From: Rutpela maculata
Lineage: Eukaryota > Arthropoda > Insecta > Coleoptera > Cerambycidae
Reading direction: 5' to 3'
NCBI GenBank assembly: GCA_936432065.2
Contig: OW386286.2
Location: 279,726,088-279,790,087 of the forward strand
DNA: 64,000 nucleotides
Shown here: one piece after another, positions 35,729 through 48,470 of the stretch
How positions within the stretch are numbered: position 1 is the stretch's first letter
How the letters are laid out: each line of letters opens with the position of its first letter
Translations under genes and position numbers: made by a program
The notes under the pieces: generated by a model
Told to the model about the DNA's origin: nothing
Seen by the model: the letters and a program-made list of their open reading frames with translations, nothing else
Database searches by the model: none

Positions 35729-36590
35729 AATTAAACGTTATATGATAAATTGGCGAAAATTACTGGGACATTTTTGGAAACATATGGAGATGTTCATTTT
35801 GATGTTCCGAATAATACTGTAATTTTCCGGGTCGTGGTGGCTTGGTTGTAACTCAAGAACGCTTAGAGATAACAAAATGGAGGTTATTATGAAAAATGTA
35901 CCTCTTAAAATTCTATCCGAAAAAGCTTTATACATTTTTTTTTGTAGAACTGACAGTTTTTCCGTAAATGACCTTGGGATGTGTATTCCCTTTTATTTTC
36001 TGGAATAATTCATATTATCAATGGAATTCACACAGGAAATGAATGAAAAATTCAATGATACTATATAATTTATGATGGTTGTAAAATTACTTTTAGCAAA
36101 AAAAATGTTATTTTTTTATACAATAATCAAGGATCGGGAGATTTATCTCTGAGACGGCTCTCATAGTCATAATATTATACTGCAAACACCTACTGAAACA
36201 TTCAGAAAAACGACGAAATGGTGAAATATTCATCATTGCCAGCTATTATGTATTTTTGGTGATAAATTTAACCTAAAAACGGTAATGATTCTTACAAAAA
36301 CATGTAATGCATATCTAGCAAATAAAAAACAATTTTGAATCAAACACACACTTTTCTGTTCTAACGTGGCGTGTTTGTTATGTTTATATTCATAATAATT
36401 ACATATGCATAAAAACCCAATAAGCTGCTGGCAACATAAAACATTTCTTTCCCAGTAAAATAAACCATTTTTATATAATATTAAATTATACATAACAAAG
36501 TTAAGGATTAATGGCATAACGAGTGCATCACAAATGTGTACAACGTGATAAAGTAAATTTTATTTCATTTTAAAATGTTAAAACCGCTGC
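35729..36590. other. No recognisable gene
   Basis: AT-rich; a 94-codon minus frame at 36233-36517 has no recognisable motif. Confidence 0.4.
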
Positions 36591-37124
36591 CCAAGGAGTC
36601 ACTACTTCCACATTCTGTTCTATCCAAGTTTCTCACAACGAAAAAAATTTTGATATTATATTTGCACTCTACTATGTGGAAATAATTGTTTATAGAACTG
36701 TAATAATATAATATTTGAAATCGCCTACCCCAAAAATTCATAAAACGATGTGCCAAATTGGTAGTGGAGGTGGATGATGTAAAAATTTTTTAAAAGTATT
36801 TCGTTCTTGTACACACCCTAAATCACAATTTTATTTTTTTTCACCCCTTTAATAATGGGGTGAGAGTGGCTAAGGCCAAAATTTTTTTTTGAGGCCTTAG
36901 CTTCTCTTATACATAGTAAATATCAATTTTACGGACTTACTTGCGTAATTTACCTATTTACCCCCATTTCCCCCAATTTACCGCCCAAACTTTCAACGGA
37001 ATAAGATCAAAATTTAATCTAGTTTCAGATCTCGTTAAAGTACATACGTTTACCAAATTTCAAGTCAACATCTTAAACGGTTCCAGGGTAATCGTGCACA
37101 AGAAAAGTTAGACAGGCAGTCAGA
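36591..37124 (+). mobile_element. Family A repeat, diverged and 3'-truncated
   Basis: Begins AACCGCTGCCCAAGG and keeps the order of landmarks to 'acggttccagggtaatcg'. It then loses the right hairpin. More base changes than the other copies, so probably older. Confidence 0.7.
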
Positions 37125-38345
37125 TTTTTTTACTTTTGACATTTTGTTTAAAATGTCGAAAACATGCTACATACAAAAATTCAGCTGTGTGGAAACTGGA
37201 TTATAGCACGTAAAAATCTGGTTAAATCTTGCCCGATTGCACGATTAAACATGTGTGTGAACGTACATTTGTGGTCGCGAGAATTAAACTTAAATTGCAA
37301 TATTGACCCATTAACTTTCAAAAGTTATCGTTACGTGACTAGCGACACTTTTCGTGTGATTTTACGGTTATTCAAAAAAAAAAAAACAACAATGAATACA
37401 TTTTACATAGTGTACTTCTACCATCCACCTTCTACCAGAACAGTTCGCAATTTATTTCTTCACCTTGTACAAAATATAATCCCCTATCGATTACATGTTC
37501 ATCCATAGTTTCATATAAAAGTTCTCGTTTTTGGGAAACTTTAAAACGAAACTGCGGGAAATGATACACAATCCTACTGAGAATTGCATTTCCTGTGCAA
37601 TAATAAAATAAATAGTCGTCTTTCCACTTAATACTATCGGTTGGCCTTTAAATTTCCATTATTTGAACTTTGACATCTTGTATGTCACATTCAAATGTTA
37701 TAAATCAATTTCGTTAATACTTACGGCATATGGTATGGTCGGTTTGCTTGATTTTACCCATCAGAAATTAAAATATCTTTTGTAAATAATATGCGATCCT
37801 GAAAAACCTATTGTGGCTGTTTATACGACCCTAATGAATGTAATCCTGATCAAATGCCATAGAAACCAGGCCAACCAATTAACCACTTGAAAGACTAAGG
37901 GCCTGTTTAGAACGTAACTTTTTCACTATAATTTGATACGGCACAGGATCTATAGGATGCTTCCGTAAATATGTTGCAAACTTCTGAATAGAATTCCTTT
38001 CCCAAAATTAAGCCAGATTTTAGGCAAGAAAAAGTGTACCTTCAAGTATTGTCAAATCCCGTTGAAAAAGTTTGTAAGACCGTTTTAAAAATACAACAAA
38101 AATCTCTTGGCAAAATATCATAAAATGCACCGTTTTTGAAAGAAAATATTTCTTAATTAATTATTAACAAATAACATTTTTAATGTTATTTGTTAATAAT
38201 TAAATAAAGCAAAATAAAACAGACTGGAAATACTATAAACTAAATTATTATTCACAATAAAACAATTTAAAAAAAATAGCGTAAATGAATAACAAAATAA
38301 TTACTGATTTACAACTCAGATATGTGCATGATATATATTCCCAGT
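37125..38345. other. No recognisable gene; one AT hairpin
   Basis: A 114-codon frame at 37164-37508 matches nothing I know. A perfect AT palindrome at about 38157-38202 (TTAATTATTAACAAATAA and its complement) may be a MITE scar. Confidence 0.4.
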
Positions 38346-38349
38346 ATTC

Positions 38350-38640
38350 AAAGACGGGGGACAATGTTTTTCATAAAGATTAAAGCCTAAGGAATAATTA
38401 AGACATGTCCTAAAAAAAAAAAATTGGCTGCACTTTCAAAATGGCATCCGTTAAAAAAAAAAAACAATTCGCAAATATGGTTTTTGTCATTTAACAAAAA
38501 CTAAAGAAGATGGAGAAAAACTTTCTGCACAAAAAACAAAGTGCATATAATTTTCTAGAATTTTGTTCCTATACAATATTTGGATAGGAGTTACCATTTT
38601 TCAGATAAATGATTCAGCCCTTAAAATAAAATATAAAATT
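38350..38640 (+). repeat. Family G, extra direct copy
   Basis: It shares 'ggggacaatgtttttcataaag', 'aagacatg.cctaaaaaaaaa', 'actttcaaaatggc' and 'tacaatatttggataggag' with the adjacent copy at 38683-38975. Confidence 0.7.
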
Positions 38641-38682
38641 TAATATAAAACGTAATACATACGGGAACCCACCCTAACTATC

Positions 38683-39755
38683 CGTGCACCCCCCGATCCT
38701 TGGGGACAATGTTTTTTATAAAGATTAAAGCCTTAAGGAACAATTTAAGACATGCCCTAAAAAAAAACTGGCTGTACTTTCAAAATGGCGTCAGTTTAAA
38801 AAAAAATGCAAATATTGTTTTTGTCATTTAATACAAGAACTAAAAAAGATGGAGAAAAACTTGTTGCACAAAAAACAAAGTGCATACAATTTTCTATAAT
38901 TTTGTTGCTATACAATATTTGGATAGGAGTTACCGTTTTCCAGATACCACTGTTACCGTTTTCGAGATAAATGTGCAAATTATAATATTATTATTATTAT
39001 TAATTTTTTTCAGTTTATTATTTGTTATGTTGTTTGTTATGTTAATAATATAAAGTCATATTATACGCGTTACAATAATTGTCACAGTTATTTCTTCTAA
39101 GTGATTTACCGATATATGAATTTCCATGTTTTCTTAATTTTAGACTCATTTATCTGGAAAATGGTAACTCCTATGAAAATATCGTATAGACACAAAATTG
39201 TAAAAAATTTTATGCACGTTGTTTTTTGTAAAAAAAGTTTTAGTCCATCTTTTTTAGTTTTCGTGTTAAATGACAAAAACAACATTGGCAACAATTTTTT
39301 TAACATATGGCCGCCATTTTGAAAGTACAGCCAGTTTTTTTTTAGGACATGTCTTAAATTGTTCCTTAGGCTTTTTTTTTTTTTTAAACTGTTTAACGTC
39401 GGCCTATTTCCGCTACCAGGGCCTATCACCGACGCCAGGAGACGAGCTACCCCCAACCTGGAAATTTTGCCGAACCTCTTCCCTTAAGAAGAGTAGGGAT
39501 CTTTTACTTGCCTAACATTTAATAGACAAGGGACCGCCTGCTTTACATCCCCTCCGAAGGATGGTATATCCACTACGTAATCCTCGTCTGAAATTACGTA
39601 ACTTCCGAGTATACACTGATATAAAAGCCTCTAGAAGGTGGGACGAGAACGCTGTATTTCCCAAGATGGGAGCCCATCCAAGTACTAACCTTCTTAGGCT
39701 TTAATCTTTATGAAAAACATTGTCTCCAAGGATCGGGCGGGGGTGCACGTACAGC
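38683..39755. mobile_element. Family G foldback interrupted by a SINE
   Basis: Left arm 38683-38975. The right arm runs in reverse through 39125-39390 and, after the SINE, 39691-39755. The outer ends pair 'gtgcaccccc' and 'gatccttgggga' on the left with 'tccaaggatcgg' and 'gggggtgcac' on the right. No coding content. Confidence 0.7.
39391..39690 (-). mobile_element. 5S-headed SINE, second copy, 5'-truncated
   Basis: Reverse complement of 27140-27460: it starts with the T-run (A tail) at about 39372, passes 'aacgtcggcctatttccgc' and ends at 'ccatccaagtactaacc', in the middle of the 5S head. The flanks read TTCCTTAGGCTT and TTCTTAGGCTT, an imperfect duplication of about 11 bp. Confidence 0.8.
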
Positions 39756-39806
39756 TAGGTCGACTAATATGAAATGGGGACCAACTACCATTTTTAAATA
39801 TGATAG

Positions 39807-40003
39807 CAGGGCCGGCCTTGGGAGGGGGGACGGGGTGACCGTGGTGCCCCGCACGAGGGCGCCAAGAGCTTATTTTCTTTTTTTCGAGTAAAATTTATGA
39901 CGAAAAAAAATTTGTTTTGGATTTATTTTTCTGACTTGACCAGAAAAAGGGGCGCCTTTCAAAATTTCGCACGAGGGCGCTTGAGGAACTAAGGCCGGTC
40001 CTG
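39807..40003. mobile_element. hAT MITE, 197 bp, CAGGGCCGGCCTT ends
   Basis: Ends CAGGGCCGGCCTT and AAGGCCGGTCCTG. Flanks TATGATAG (39799-39806) and TATGTTAG (40004-40011) are an 8-bp duplication with one change. The interior includes 'cgcacgagggcgc' twice. No coding capacity. Confidence 0.8.
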
Positions 40004-40289
40004 TATGTTAGCAATTACGAATAGTGAAAAGCCGAAATTTAACATATACAAAAAACCAGCGTTCTAAAGTATATCCCTAATGACTCACCATCGTTCCCAG
40101 CACAAAATGACTAGTCTCTATTTTTTTTTATTCATCGTCTATTAAGTTTCCCTCTGAATGAAACAGAGATTTGTAAAGAAAAAAATATTTAATTAAGGAT
40201 ATATCTAAGAGGAATGCGGTTTAGCTGTTACATTAATTAGAAAACGCAAGCGAAAGCGCCCTCTGAAAATCCTCGACCTTTCAGACCGA

Positions 40290-40821
40290 ACGAAATTCAA
40301 AATTTGTAAAGAGGAATATCTGGTTCATGCAAGATGGGCCCCGCTTCATTAGTCTATTGCGGTCCGCAATTACTTAAATGAACAATTTCCCCATCGATGG
40401 ATTGGCCAAAGAAGTGAATTTCAATCGCCACCTCGTAACCCAGATTTAAACCCGTTAGATGTATACTCTGAGGGCTTATGAAATCATTAGTTTATGCACA
40501 AGCGATCAACAGTCGTCAGGAACTTTGGCAACAACTACAAAATGCACATTTTAATCAGAAACAAGCCCCCCCCCCCCTAGGACCCTGGCAATAGTGAGGA
40601 ACTAGTTCTTTGCTGATACTATGCGTCTTGGACCACTAACATCATCTACCAAATATGATAAAGAAAAATTAAGAAACTTTAAAATATGTGAAAATGAGTT
40701 TTTAATTTTTAACTTCAACACCCTGAATCACATTTTATCTAAGTGTTTTTGGTTAAAGCTTTATATTTTGGGCTAAGGATTCTTCAGTTAACGTATGACC
40801 CATTATTAATTAAACACCCTG
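40290..40821 (+). pseudogene. Mariner-like DDE transposase relic with right terminus
   Basis: WFMQDG at 40321 holds the second catalytic Asp. VRNYLNEQFPHRWIGQRSEF, then PRNPDLNPLD with the third Asp follow in another frame, and MKSLVYAQAINSRQELWQQ in a third. The window ends with CACCCTG at 40815-40821 followed by TA, a mariner-type right end. The left end was not found. A poly-C run lies at 40566. It is distinct from, but related to, the transposase at 29613. Confidence 0.75.
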
Positions 40822-41079
40822 TATACATATCTACACAATTTATTTATTTATTTACATTATAAAATTGAATAAAGTGATGCCAAAACTACGTTACACTGTT
40901 ATGTGATGTAATAACAATGTGTCGTTACGATCCTGGCGATGCATTTGTTATTAGTTCGATAAAGCACGCACACAAAGTAAACAATATATTTTTTTCCTCA
41001 TATCCAATATCTTATATTGCTGTGAGATATGAAGGGATATGAAGCTAACTTGACAATGCAAATATGAAGTGAGTTGCGG

Positions 41080-41575
41080 CATGGTTTAAGTTCTTTTTTA
41101 GAACGTGGATTACTTGACGTTCTGGAATTTTTGATAGATTACTAAAGGGGTAGTAATAAACTGTTCAGTAAATAATCAATTCAATTTTGTTTAATAAAAC
41201 ATTACAAATTGCTAATAGGATTGATTATTGATCTTATTTTCTTTGAGAGTAATTTGAATAGAAATCTGGTTTTGAACTTCCTAAGAATGGAGTTTTGGGA
41301 CGCTCTACATGACAACATGACTTAACAAATCAATCACGTCAGAATTTGAAATTTCGATTAGATGAGACTCTTGTGCATAACCCAACAGTGGTAAGAGAAT
41401 GACTGAATGAAACAGTCTTCTCATTGGTTGGCCGCCAAGATCTCCGGACTTGACGTCACTCGACTTTCTCCTTTGGGGTAGGCTAGCAAATAGTCAAGAC
41501 CGCAGTCAGTTGAAGAACTACCCGCTACAATAACTGAAGCATGTTCAGATATCACCCAGAACAGAGTTTGTCTGA
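41080..41575 (+). pseudogene. Second DDE transposase relic
   Basis: The clearest part is near 41430-41485: WPPRSPDLTSLDFLLWGRL contains the third Asp of the DDE triad. Upstream, VRE-stop-LNETVF matches the 'VR.YLNE' segment of such enzymes. Sequence before 41380 is too decayed to follow. No terminal repeats were found. Confidence 0.65.
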
Positions 41576-42224
41576 TTTAAATCAGCTGATTTATTTTAAT
41601 TTAAAATAAGGATTTAAATCAAACTCGAATATTTTTTAAAACATTTTAAATAAGGAAAAGAAAATTAATGAACATGGAACAAAAAACTGGGTAGTTACTC
41701 GAAGCTGTTGGAACCTCCCCACTAAATGTTTGCGGAAATTCGTTAACTCAGTTATTAATAACGGCTGAGCTATGTGATGCAGGCCTCCGTTCCATGGGCA
41801 TCAGAACTTATACCTTAACGACCCATCATTGCGGGACTTAAACGAGTCTTTTTGACGGAAAAGGGTGAAGTGTGATATATCGTCGAATGATACAATAAAA
41901 AATTGATATTAAGTCGAAAATAAAAAAGTATATGTGCGAAAAGGGTACTAAACGTCATCCAACTTATGTACGATGCCAACATAAAAGGTAATTAAAGCAT
42001 TAAAATGAAGACGTTGCCAAAATGGTAAGAAATGTGAAAAAAACTATAGGAACAACATTTCGCATAAAAAGTGAGTGGTGGCATATTTACATCTTTTATT
42101 GTTTTGATAATATGTGCTTCCTTTTAATATGGGTATTGCCTTCTACACATATAGATAGGCCGCCATATTAGAGAACACTTAGGAGGGGAGAATTTTCCTC
42201 TTCAGGGATGTGTTGGGGGTAGTT
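41576..42224. other. No recognisable gene
   Basis: Includes a short palindrome of GATTTAAATC words near 41576-41640 and otherwise nothing identified. Confidence 0.4.
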
Positions 42225-42412
42225 AGGAGGTAAAAATACTAAAAGTCCCCGCCGCTTCATGGGGGGGGGAGTTGGAAAGGTTCCTTTTTTTCAATTCATC
42301 GCTTATAGCTCGGAAACGATGCGTCGTATGGAAAAAGGTAAACTATGCAAAATTAAACGTAATTAAATTTTCCACAAGAATGTTTATATTCATTTTCTTC
42401 CTGTGTTATAGT

Positions 42413-42704
42413 CTAAGGGCGGATCCAGGCGGGGGCACCAGGAGCAATTGCCCTCCACCCCCCACCCCCCCCAGGACCCCGAGAAGAATAGGATCTAATA
42501 TTAGTTCTTATTGAATATTGAAAATGTCAATATAATTATTGATCGTTCGGCGGTTTTATCTTATCCTTATTGATTGATAGCCAAAATAAATAACTGAATT
42601 TAAAAACTGAAATACATCTGCCAGTTCTCTACACTACAAAAAAATTGTTAGTTCTACATAAAATGTTAGTGCCCCCCCCAGTAACCTTTCTGGATCCGCC
42701 CTTG
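42413..42704. mobile_element. hAT MITE, 292 bp, AAGGGCGGATCCAG ends
   Basis: Ends CTAAGGGCGGATCCAGG and, inverted, CAAGGGCGGATCCAG. Flanked by GTTATAGT on both sides (42405-42412, 42705-42712). The matching place in the other arm, 44440-44447, has the same 8 bp once and no insertion, which is a natural empty site. Confidence 0.85.
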
Positions 42705-43148
42705 GTTATAGTCTACACGTCTATACTCGCCCGCGAAAATCGATGATTAATAAAAAAAATCATTATGTACCTTAAATATTTCTATCAAATCGGTTTACCG
42801 TGGTCTGCTAATAAATCACAGTCACAAAACAATCTTTATTTTACAACACTCGAAGTATTTACTAATGTGGCATTTTGTCAAAATCTATACGTTTCCTTAA
42901 ATATACAGTGTGACTCAAATGAAGATACCCTTATAACGTTTTTATTGTTTGCGATTTGAATCAAATTTTACTCAAGTATTAAACAAATTAGAATCTACTT
43001 ATGACCAGAAAATCATTCACCTGCTATAAAGACAAAGCCACCTGCGGTACCAAAATATGAGGAAAAAGATTAAAAATCATATTGATGGGTCTTAACGAAT
43101 TTCACGTAGCCACCACAAATTGCGGAAACTGAGGCTCCCCTTTGCCAG

Positions 43149-43962
43149 TAGGGATTGCAATACTGGTTAGCCGGTTAACCGGTTAATGGGACAAAAAACA
43201 CATGACGATATTTACCCGTTATTTTAATTTTTTACCGGTCATTTCGGTAAATTCTGAACTACGATATGTCACGTATTCAACGTTTCTATTTATGTCAGTG
43301 ACTAGTATTCACTAAATACAGAGTGACTGTCCCAACACTGAGCACTTTTAACAATAAATAAATAATATTATAAAAAGTAAAACCCAACCACTAAGCCCAA
43401 AGAAATGCAAGAGAGACATTGACAATATCTTGCGACAGGAAATTGAACAATTTCCCTGCCGCAAATATCCGTAGAATACATTTAGAAGTATGTTATTACC
43501 AATTCTTATTAACTTATCGACCTACCAATATCGATTGAGGAAGGGCTTCTTCAGCTGGTGGTATTCTATGCAGATATAGTTTTGAAAAAATAACCCTTTT
43601 AACGGGCTATTTTTAAAAAAATATTGTATGTTTAGTTTATTCAGGTATTCAGTAAATGCTCTATTGTGTTTGCGTTTATAACTTTTGTTATTTACAGGAT
43701 AATATAATTTATTTAAATTTATTTCATTTAAATTTTTTCCTTTTGATAAAAAACCTTTTGTTTGTTCATTATTAATTATACGTATATAAAAATGTTTTTT
43801 GTTAAATTTAGATAATTTTGTACATGGAAAAAGACAATTGCCATTTTCGCCACCCTAATCATTCATTCTAAAAATTACCGGTAAATACCGGTTAACCGGT
43901 TATTTACATTTTTATTTACCGATTTACCAGTTATTAAAACTTCCGGTAAATTGCGATCCCTA
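43149..43962. mobile_element. hAT-type element, 814 bp, TAGGGATTGCAAT ends
   Basis: Left TAGGGATTGCAAT, right end inverted TAGGGATCGCAATTTACC. Flanked by a perfect 8-bp duplication TTTGCCAG (43141-43148, 43963-43970). Subterminal GGTTAACCGGTTAA words are repeated at both ends. No transposase frame. Confidence 0.85.
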
Positions 43963-44575
43963 TTTGCCAGATGAGCTTATGTATGAGAAATCCCCCATCA
44001 ATAACCAAATCATATTTTGGTGTATGTACGTTTGTGGCGCCAATCGGATGCATTTTTTAGAATTTCTAACATTCAAAATGTTTTATTTTTTTAAGCATAT
44101 TTTGGTACCGCAGGTGGCTTTGCCTTTGTAGCAGCCGAATGTTTTTCTGGTCAAGTAGATTCTAATTTGTTCTATACTTGAGTAAAATTTGATTCAAACA
44201 AAATAAAAAACTTATAAGGGTATCTTCATTTTAAGCGAGTCACACTGTATATTTAAGGAAATGTATAGATTTCGACACAATATTACGTTAGTAAATACGT
44301 CGAGTGTTGTAAAATAAAGTTTGTTTTGTGACTGTGATTTATTAGCAGACCACGGTAAACCGCTTTGATAGAAATAGTCAAGGTACATAATTGCTTTTTT
44401 TTTATTAATCCTCGATTTTCGCTGGCGAGTATCTCGTAAACTATAACACATAGGAAGAAAATGAATATAAACATTCTTGTGGAAAATTTAATTACATTTA
44501 CTTTTGCATAGATTACCTTTTTCCATACGACGCATCGTTTCCGAGTTATAAGCGAAGAATCGAAAAAAGGAACCA

Positions 44576-44970
44576 ACACACAGGAAACAATTCTCTATTT
44601 CGTCTTTTATTTACAGAGGTATATAACTTACCTTCAATTAAAACCGTATTAAATACCTCTTTGGAATTTTGTACACCGAAACTTGAAAATGTGCAATGTA
44701 ACTGAAGACGTCCTATGCCAGCTAGATTTAACTAGGATATTAATAATAATTATTTGCCTAATGATAAGAACTTGGCCAAGTTATTTTTAGTCCACAATCA
44801 CGATAAAAATGATTACGTAGTTAAATATTAATAGCTGGTGATCGACACCAGTTTTGTTAAACATTTTCAATAAAGCGACAAAAGTGAAGAAAAACTAGAA
44901 AATTTTACATTATTAATATTTTTTGGGGATTCTTTTTGTTTTACGTTAGTAAGTATACAACCCTTATATA
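44576..44970. other. No recognisable gene
   Basis: About 400 bases, AT-rich, nothing identified. Confidence 0.4.
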
Positions 44971-45255
44971 CAGGGTGTAACGCAACTTACCCAAACATTC
45001 TTGACCATACATACACCTTTAAATAAGAAGTCGATTTCTTAAAAAAAAAGTTGGAAAAAAATAAAAAAAAAAAATTATAAAATATTTTAATTAAAATTTT
45101 AATTTTAAATAGAAGGTTATTTTAACATTTCCATTAATTTGTAACTTTAACAATGTGTATCTTTTTCTGTGTTGGACTTTTATTACATTTTTTTTTAAGA
45201 AGTCGACTTATTTCAAGGTGGTTAAAATTTTTCGGGTAAGTTGCGTTACACCCTG
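44971..45255. mobile_element. TA-flanked MITE, CAGGGTGTAACGCAACTTAC ends
   Basis: 285 bp with perfect terminal inverted repeats (CAGGGTGTAACGCAACTTAC), both sides flanked by TATATA. A 'aagaagtcga' word near 45030 recurs near 45200. Tc1/mariner-type size and target, no coding capacity. Confidence 0.8.
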
Positions 45256-45548
45256 TATATACATTATTAAGGTATCGCTCAAGCGAAACTTTCATATTGA
45301 TAAGAAATGACATAGTTTCTTAATTTATTTTGACGTTCTATTTCTACATGTTAATATATTAATTTTATATAATTAAAAAACAACTTAAAGAGTTAATAAA
45401 ATAACTTTCAATCAAATTTCTATTGAATACTTACTCAAAAATGAAACTCCAAAACACTGGCCAAGACTTTTCATTCATTTTAAAAATCTTCAGAAAGTCG
45501 TACGATTACATTGATTACTTACAGTGAACAGATTAATGTTTGATATTA

Positions 45549-46439
45549 CACTCAAAGAACATGATAGGGAAATTCAACCAAAAAGAGCATATGAAATCGC
45601 GCCTATCTAGTTTCATAGTTAAATCAATCAGAAAAGAATAGTCATACAACTTTATTTGTTTTCGTAAACAAATAGTAGTTTAATAATCATATCTTCTTGT
45701 AACAAATTAAATAGTACAATGACATTTTTTTATGTTCACTAACCATTTTCAATTTGGTCTACAATTAAATAGTACAACGACTTTGTTTTTTGTTCACCAA
45801 CTAATTTTTAGGTTGATCTACACTTTATTGTATGATGAAGTTTTTTTTTGGTTAGCCAAAATCTCAGTATTGAGACATCAGACCACCCAAACCAAAGATT
45901 AGAGATCGTTTATAAGATCCATCCAAATATATCGATGATCCCTGAGAGAATTTGAACATTGCAATCTTGTTATTAATTTTCTATAAATTCATAAGAGTAT
46001 AAGATAATGCATGATTGATTATTGTCAGTGATTTGTATGTGGCGTCATCTGGGAATAATTTCTGTAATAGACTACGTGGTAAGCAAGCAAATTTTATGGT
46101 AATTCTTTTAAAACTTTTAGAAGACGACAATAATATTGGTTTGTCTACCAAGTACAATAATACAGCGAACTAATACTGGGTTAAAATTACAATTCGATAA
46201 TAGTTAAAAATAAAATATACTATTATCTAGTTTAATTTGACAGAATACAACAAAATAATAGTCTTATTCATCTATTTTTTAAGTTAATGTTTGTTTTGTT
46301 GTACAACTTTTTATTAATTAAAATAACAATCACCTCTTGTTTAAAAATACCATCAATATAGTTTGGTTTAACAAAATTAACGATATTGTTAGTTAACCAT
46401 TTTTTTTTGTTGAATTTACCCATACTATTTCTTTGAGTG
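45549..46439 (-). mobile_element. Element I, copy 1, 891 bp, TA-flanked
   Basis: Ends CACTCAAAGA and TCTTTGAGTG-type, TA at both sides. The whole length matches 56390-57302 in reverse orientation with few differences, so both are recent relative to their surroundings. A 64-codon frame readable in the other copy is broken here by a TAG, so it is probably not needed for mobility. Confidence 0.85.
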
Positions 46440-46844
46440 TACCTATTACATTCATACCATTTATAAGCATCTTTTTCTAGACAATATTTTTCTCATTTTA
46501 TTACGTGTATCTATACGTAAGTATCTATACGTTAATTACCTAGGTAATACGCAAGCGAAACTTTCATACTGATAAGAAATTACCTAGTATTTTTTATCTA
46601 TATTGACGTTCTACTTAAAAACATGTTAATGTAATTAATAGTATCAGATAAAAAAAATTATTAACTAAAATTTTAACATACGGATTATTGTAGAATCGAT
46701 CACATTAAACCACATTAAATAAAAACTGTACTAAACAGTGAACCAGCTTATGAGCCATTTTCAAAATAAACCTCACTTTCAGATGTCGGAGATTTAAAAA
46801 GTTATTGTTTTCAATTTACAAATTATACACATGACATGGTATTA
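46440..46844. other. No recognisable gene
   Basis: AT-rich spacer of about 400 bases. Confidence 0.4.
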
Positions 46845-47155
46845 ACGCACACATACATATACACGCAGACGCACACACTTACATACGCAAAGAGATTTTT
46901 TATTCGATATTTAAGTTCAGTCTGCTGTGAAGCGGCTATCTGTACAAGAAATTTTTTCTACGATGATTATTAATTTTTTTTCAATTTATAATAAATTTAT
47001 AATATCAAAACCTCCTCCACCACCTCCACCTCCTACGTTCGGGGACTTTTAGTATGTTTACCTCCTAAGTAGTCCAAACACTATCGTCAAGTCAAAAATT
47101 GTGATCTCGGCATTTCCCTCTAGACTCCCTTATTGAACGTTCATTGACAGGGCTA
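46845..47155 (-). mobile_element. Solo arm of element E
   Basis: Collinear with the right arm of E: the microsatellite, 'cagtctgctgtgaagcgg', 'tacgttcggggacttttagt', 'atttccctctaga', ending 'cattgacagggcta'. It shows the undeleted form of E's terminus. Element K starts 5 bp later. Confidence 0.75.
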
Positions 47156-48365
47156 TTACTCCAGTCACATTAGGCGGGAAAAAGCAGCATCTGCCAAAAA
47201 AATCCAAGTGAGCTGAAATTTTGCATAACCTTATTTTCATCTTAAAAACAACGTTTGAAAAGTCCTCATCGATATCGCGCTTGCGTCTTCAGTTATTTAA
47301 GGTCAAAGGACACAGAGATCAGTTTTTCTCAAATATCTCACTTCCTCGCATTATTTATATGGGTCACATGACTTTTTTGGCTATTATAAAAAATGAAGAT
47401 TAGGAAATTCTCTACAAAAAAAAGATTATACAGGTATTCTGCGTACAACTAACCATTCAGTAAATAACAAACTCTGTTAAGTTTTGCAGCAAGGTACACA
47501 ACTCTTTATATATATTCAATACCTGAGCCATTATTCTCTAAGCAACAAAAATTCATGACTAATTGAAAATGTAGCTACTAGAGAGGATATGCAATATTCT
47601 AGACACGGCGCGGCGGTGCAAATGGGCGGCGCTTGAAAAATCACTACAGAACATCACAACTATCGTTGGAGAAGATGTAGACATCTGCACTTGTTAGCAA
47701 AGGAAAAATAAAAGTTCTTAAAATGTTCGAAAAATGCCCAGACATGCAGCAATCAGCAGAAATTTTTAAGCAGGAAAATTGTCCAGTAGAAACTATTTTA
47801 CAAAATGGAGTACGCATTCTTCTGGTAATGTATGGAGCTTCTAAATCAGAAGTATCCATTAACAACTATCGATACATGACATTCGCGAAGTCAACAAAAT
47901 TCAACACCGCACCGCTTTGAAATTGTCTGCACTTCCAACTACTGCCGCAGCCGCTCACTAACATCTGAGTCGAGTTTATGATCAGATACAGAATTGGCTT
48001 GGTAATGATTTAAATCTTGAACAGTGGGCGATCAATAATCATATTTTGGAGCCCACTAAGACACTATCGTCACCTGCACTAGATGTACTTCTAAACGCCA
48101 TCTTTTGCAAATACACTAAAGGATGTAACACAAATTGCGGGTGCATAATAGTTGGGGTGTCTTGTTCAATACTTTGTGGCCACTGTCACGGTCACTTATG
48201 TCAATAGTGCTAAGGAAGACTGAATGGGTCGCGTGCGCGTGACGTCACAGGTCCCAGACCTTAGGAAAAACAAACCGCTGTCATTAGCTGTCAAATGGCG
48301 ACTGACAACCTCAGAATTAAATTTTTCGTAATCCTAGAGTTTTTATCGATATTATATGATACAAA

Positions 48366-48470
48366 ATGGCTAGTTTTTATTGTATTATTAATTACGGAAA
48401 TGTGGCAATCCTAGACAACATCAGTTTTTGTAAAATAACGTCAATTTACAGCCAGAAGAGGTTAGGTTAA
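48366..48470 (+). pseudogene. THAP-like N-terminus in element L
   Basis: ACAAAATGG is a good start context. The 34-residue frame begins MASFYCIINYGNVAILDNIS and continues FCKITSI. THAP proteins often start 'M.SFC.V..C.N', then 'F..FP.I'; here the second cysteine would be Tyr. A stop follows at 48468. No later C-x2-H could be found. It starts 76 bp inside the left terminal repeat of L, a natural place for a transposon gene. The match is short, so this is tentative. Confidence 0.35.

Larger units (their letters stand above)
42225..44575. mobile_element. Inverted-repeat element related to E, with two hAT insertions
   Basis: Left arm 42270-43075 (minus the hAT at 42413-42704), right arm about 44090-44575. 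Paired landmarks: 'aacgatgcgtcgtatgg', 'tggtctgctaataaatcac', 'gtttaccgtggtct', 'taccgcaggtgg'. Its left tip 'ttaggaggtaaaaatac' and 'aaaagtccccg' match element E. Sixty- to 98-codon frames in the arms are mirror shadows. Confidence 0.75.

Noticed and set aside
37164..37508. 114-codon frame as a gene
   Set aside because: No domain, no splice context and no second copy; AT-rich chance frame more likely.
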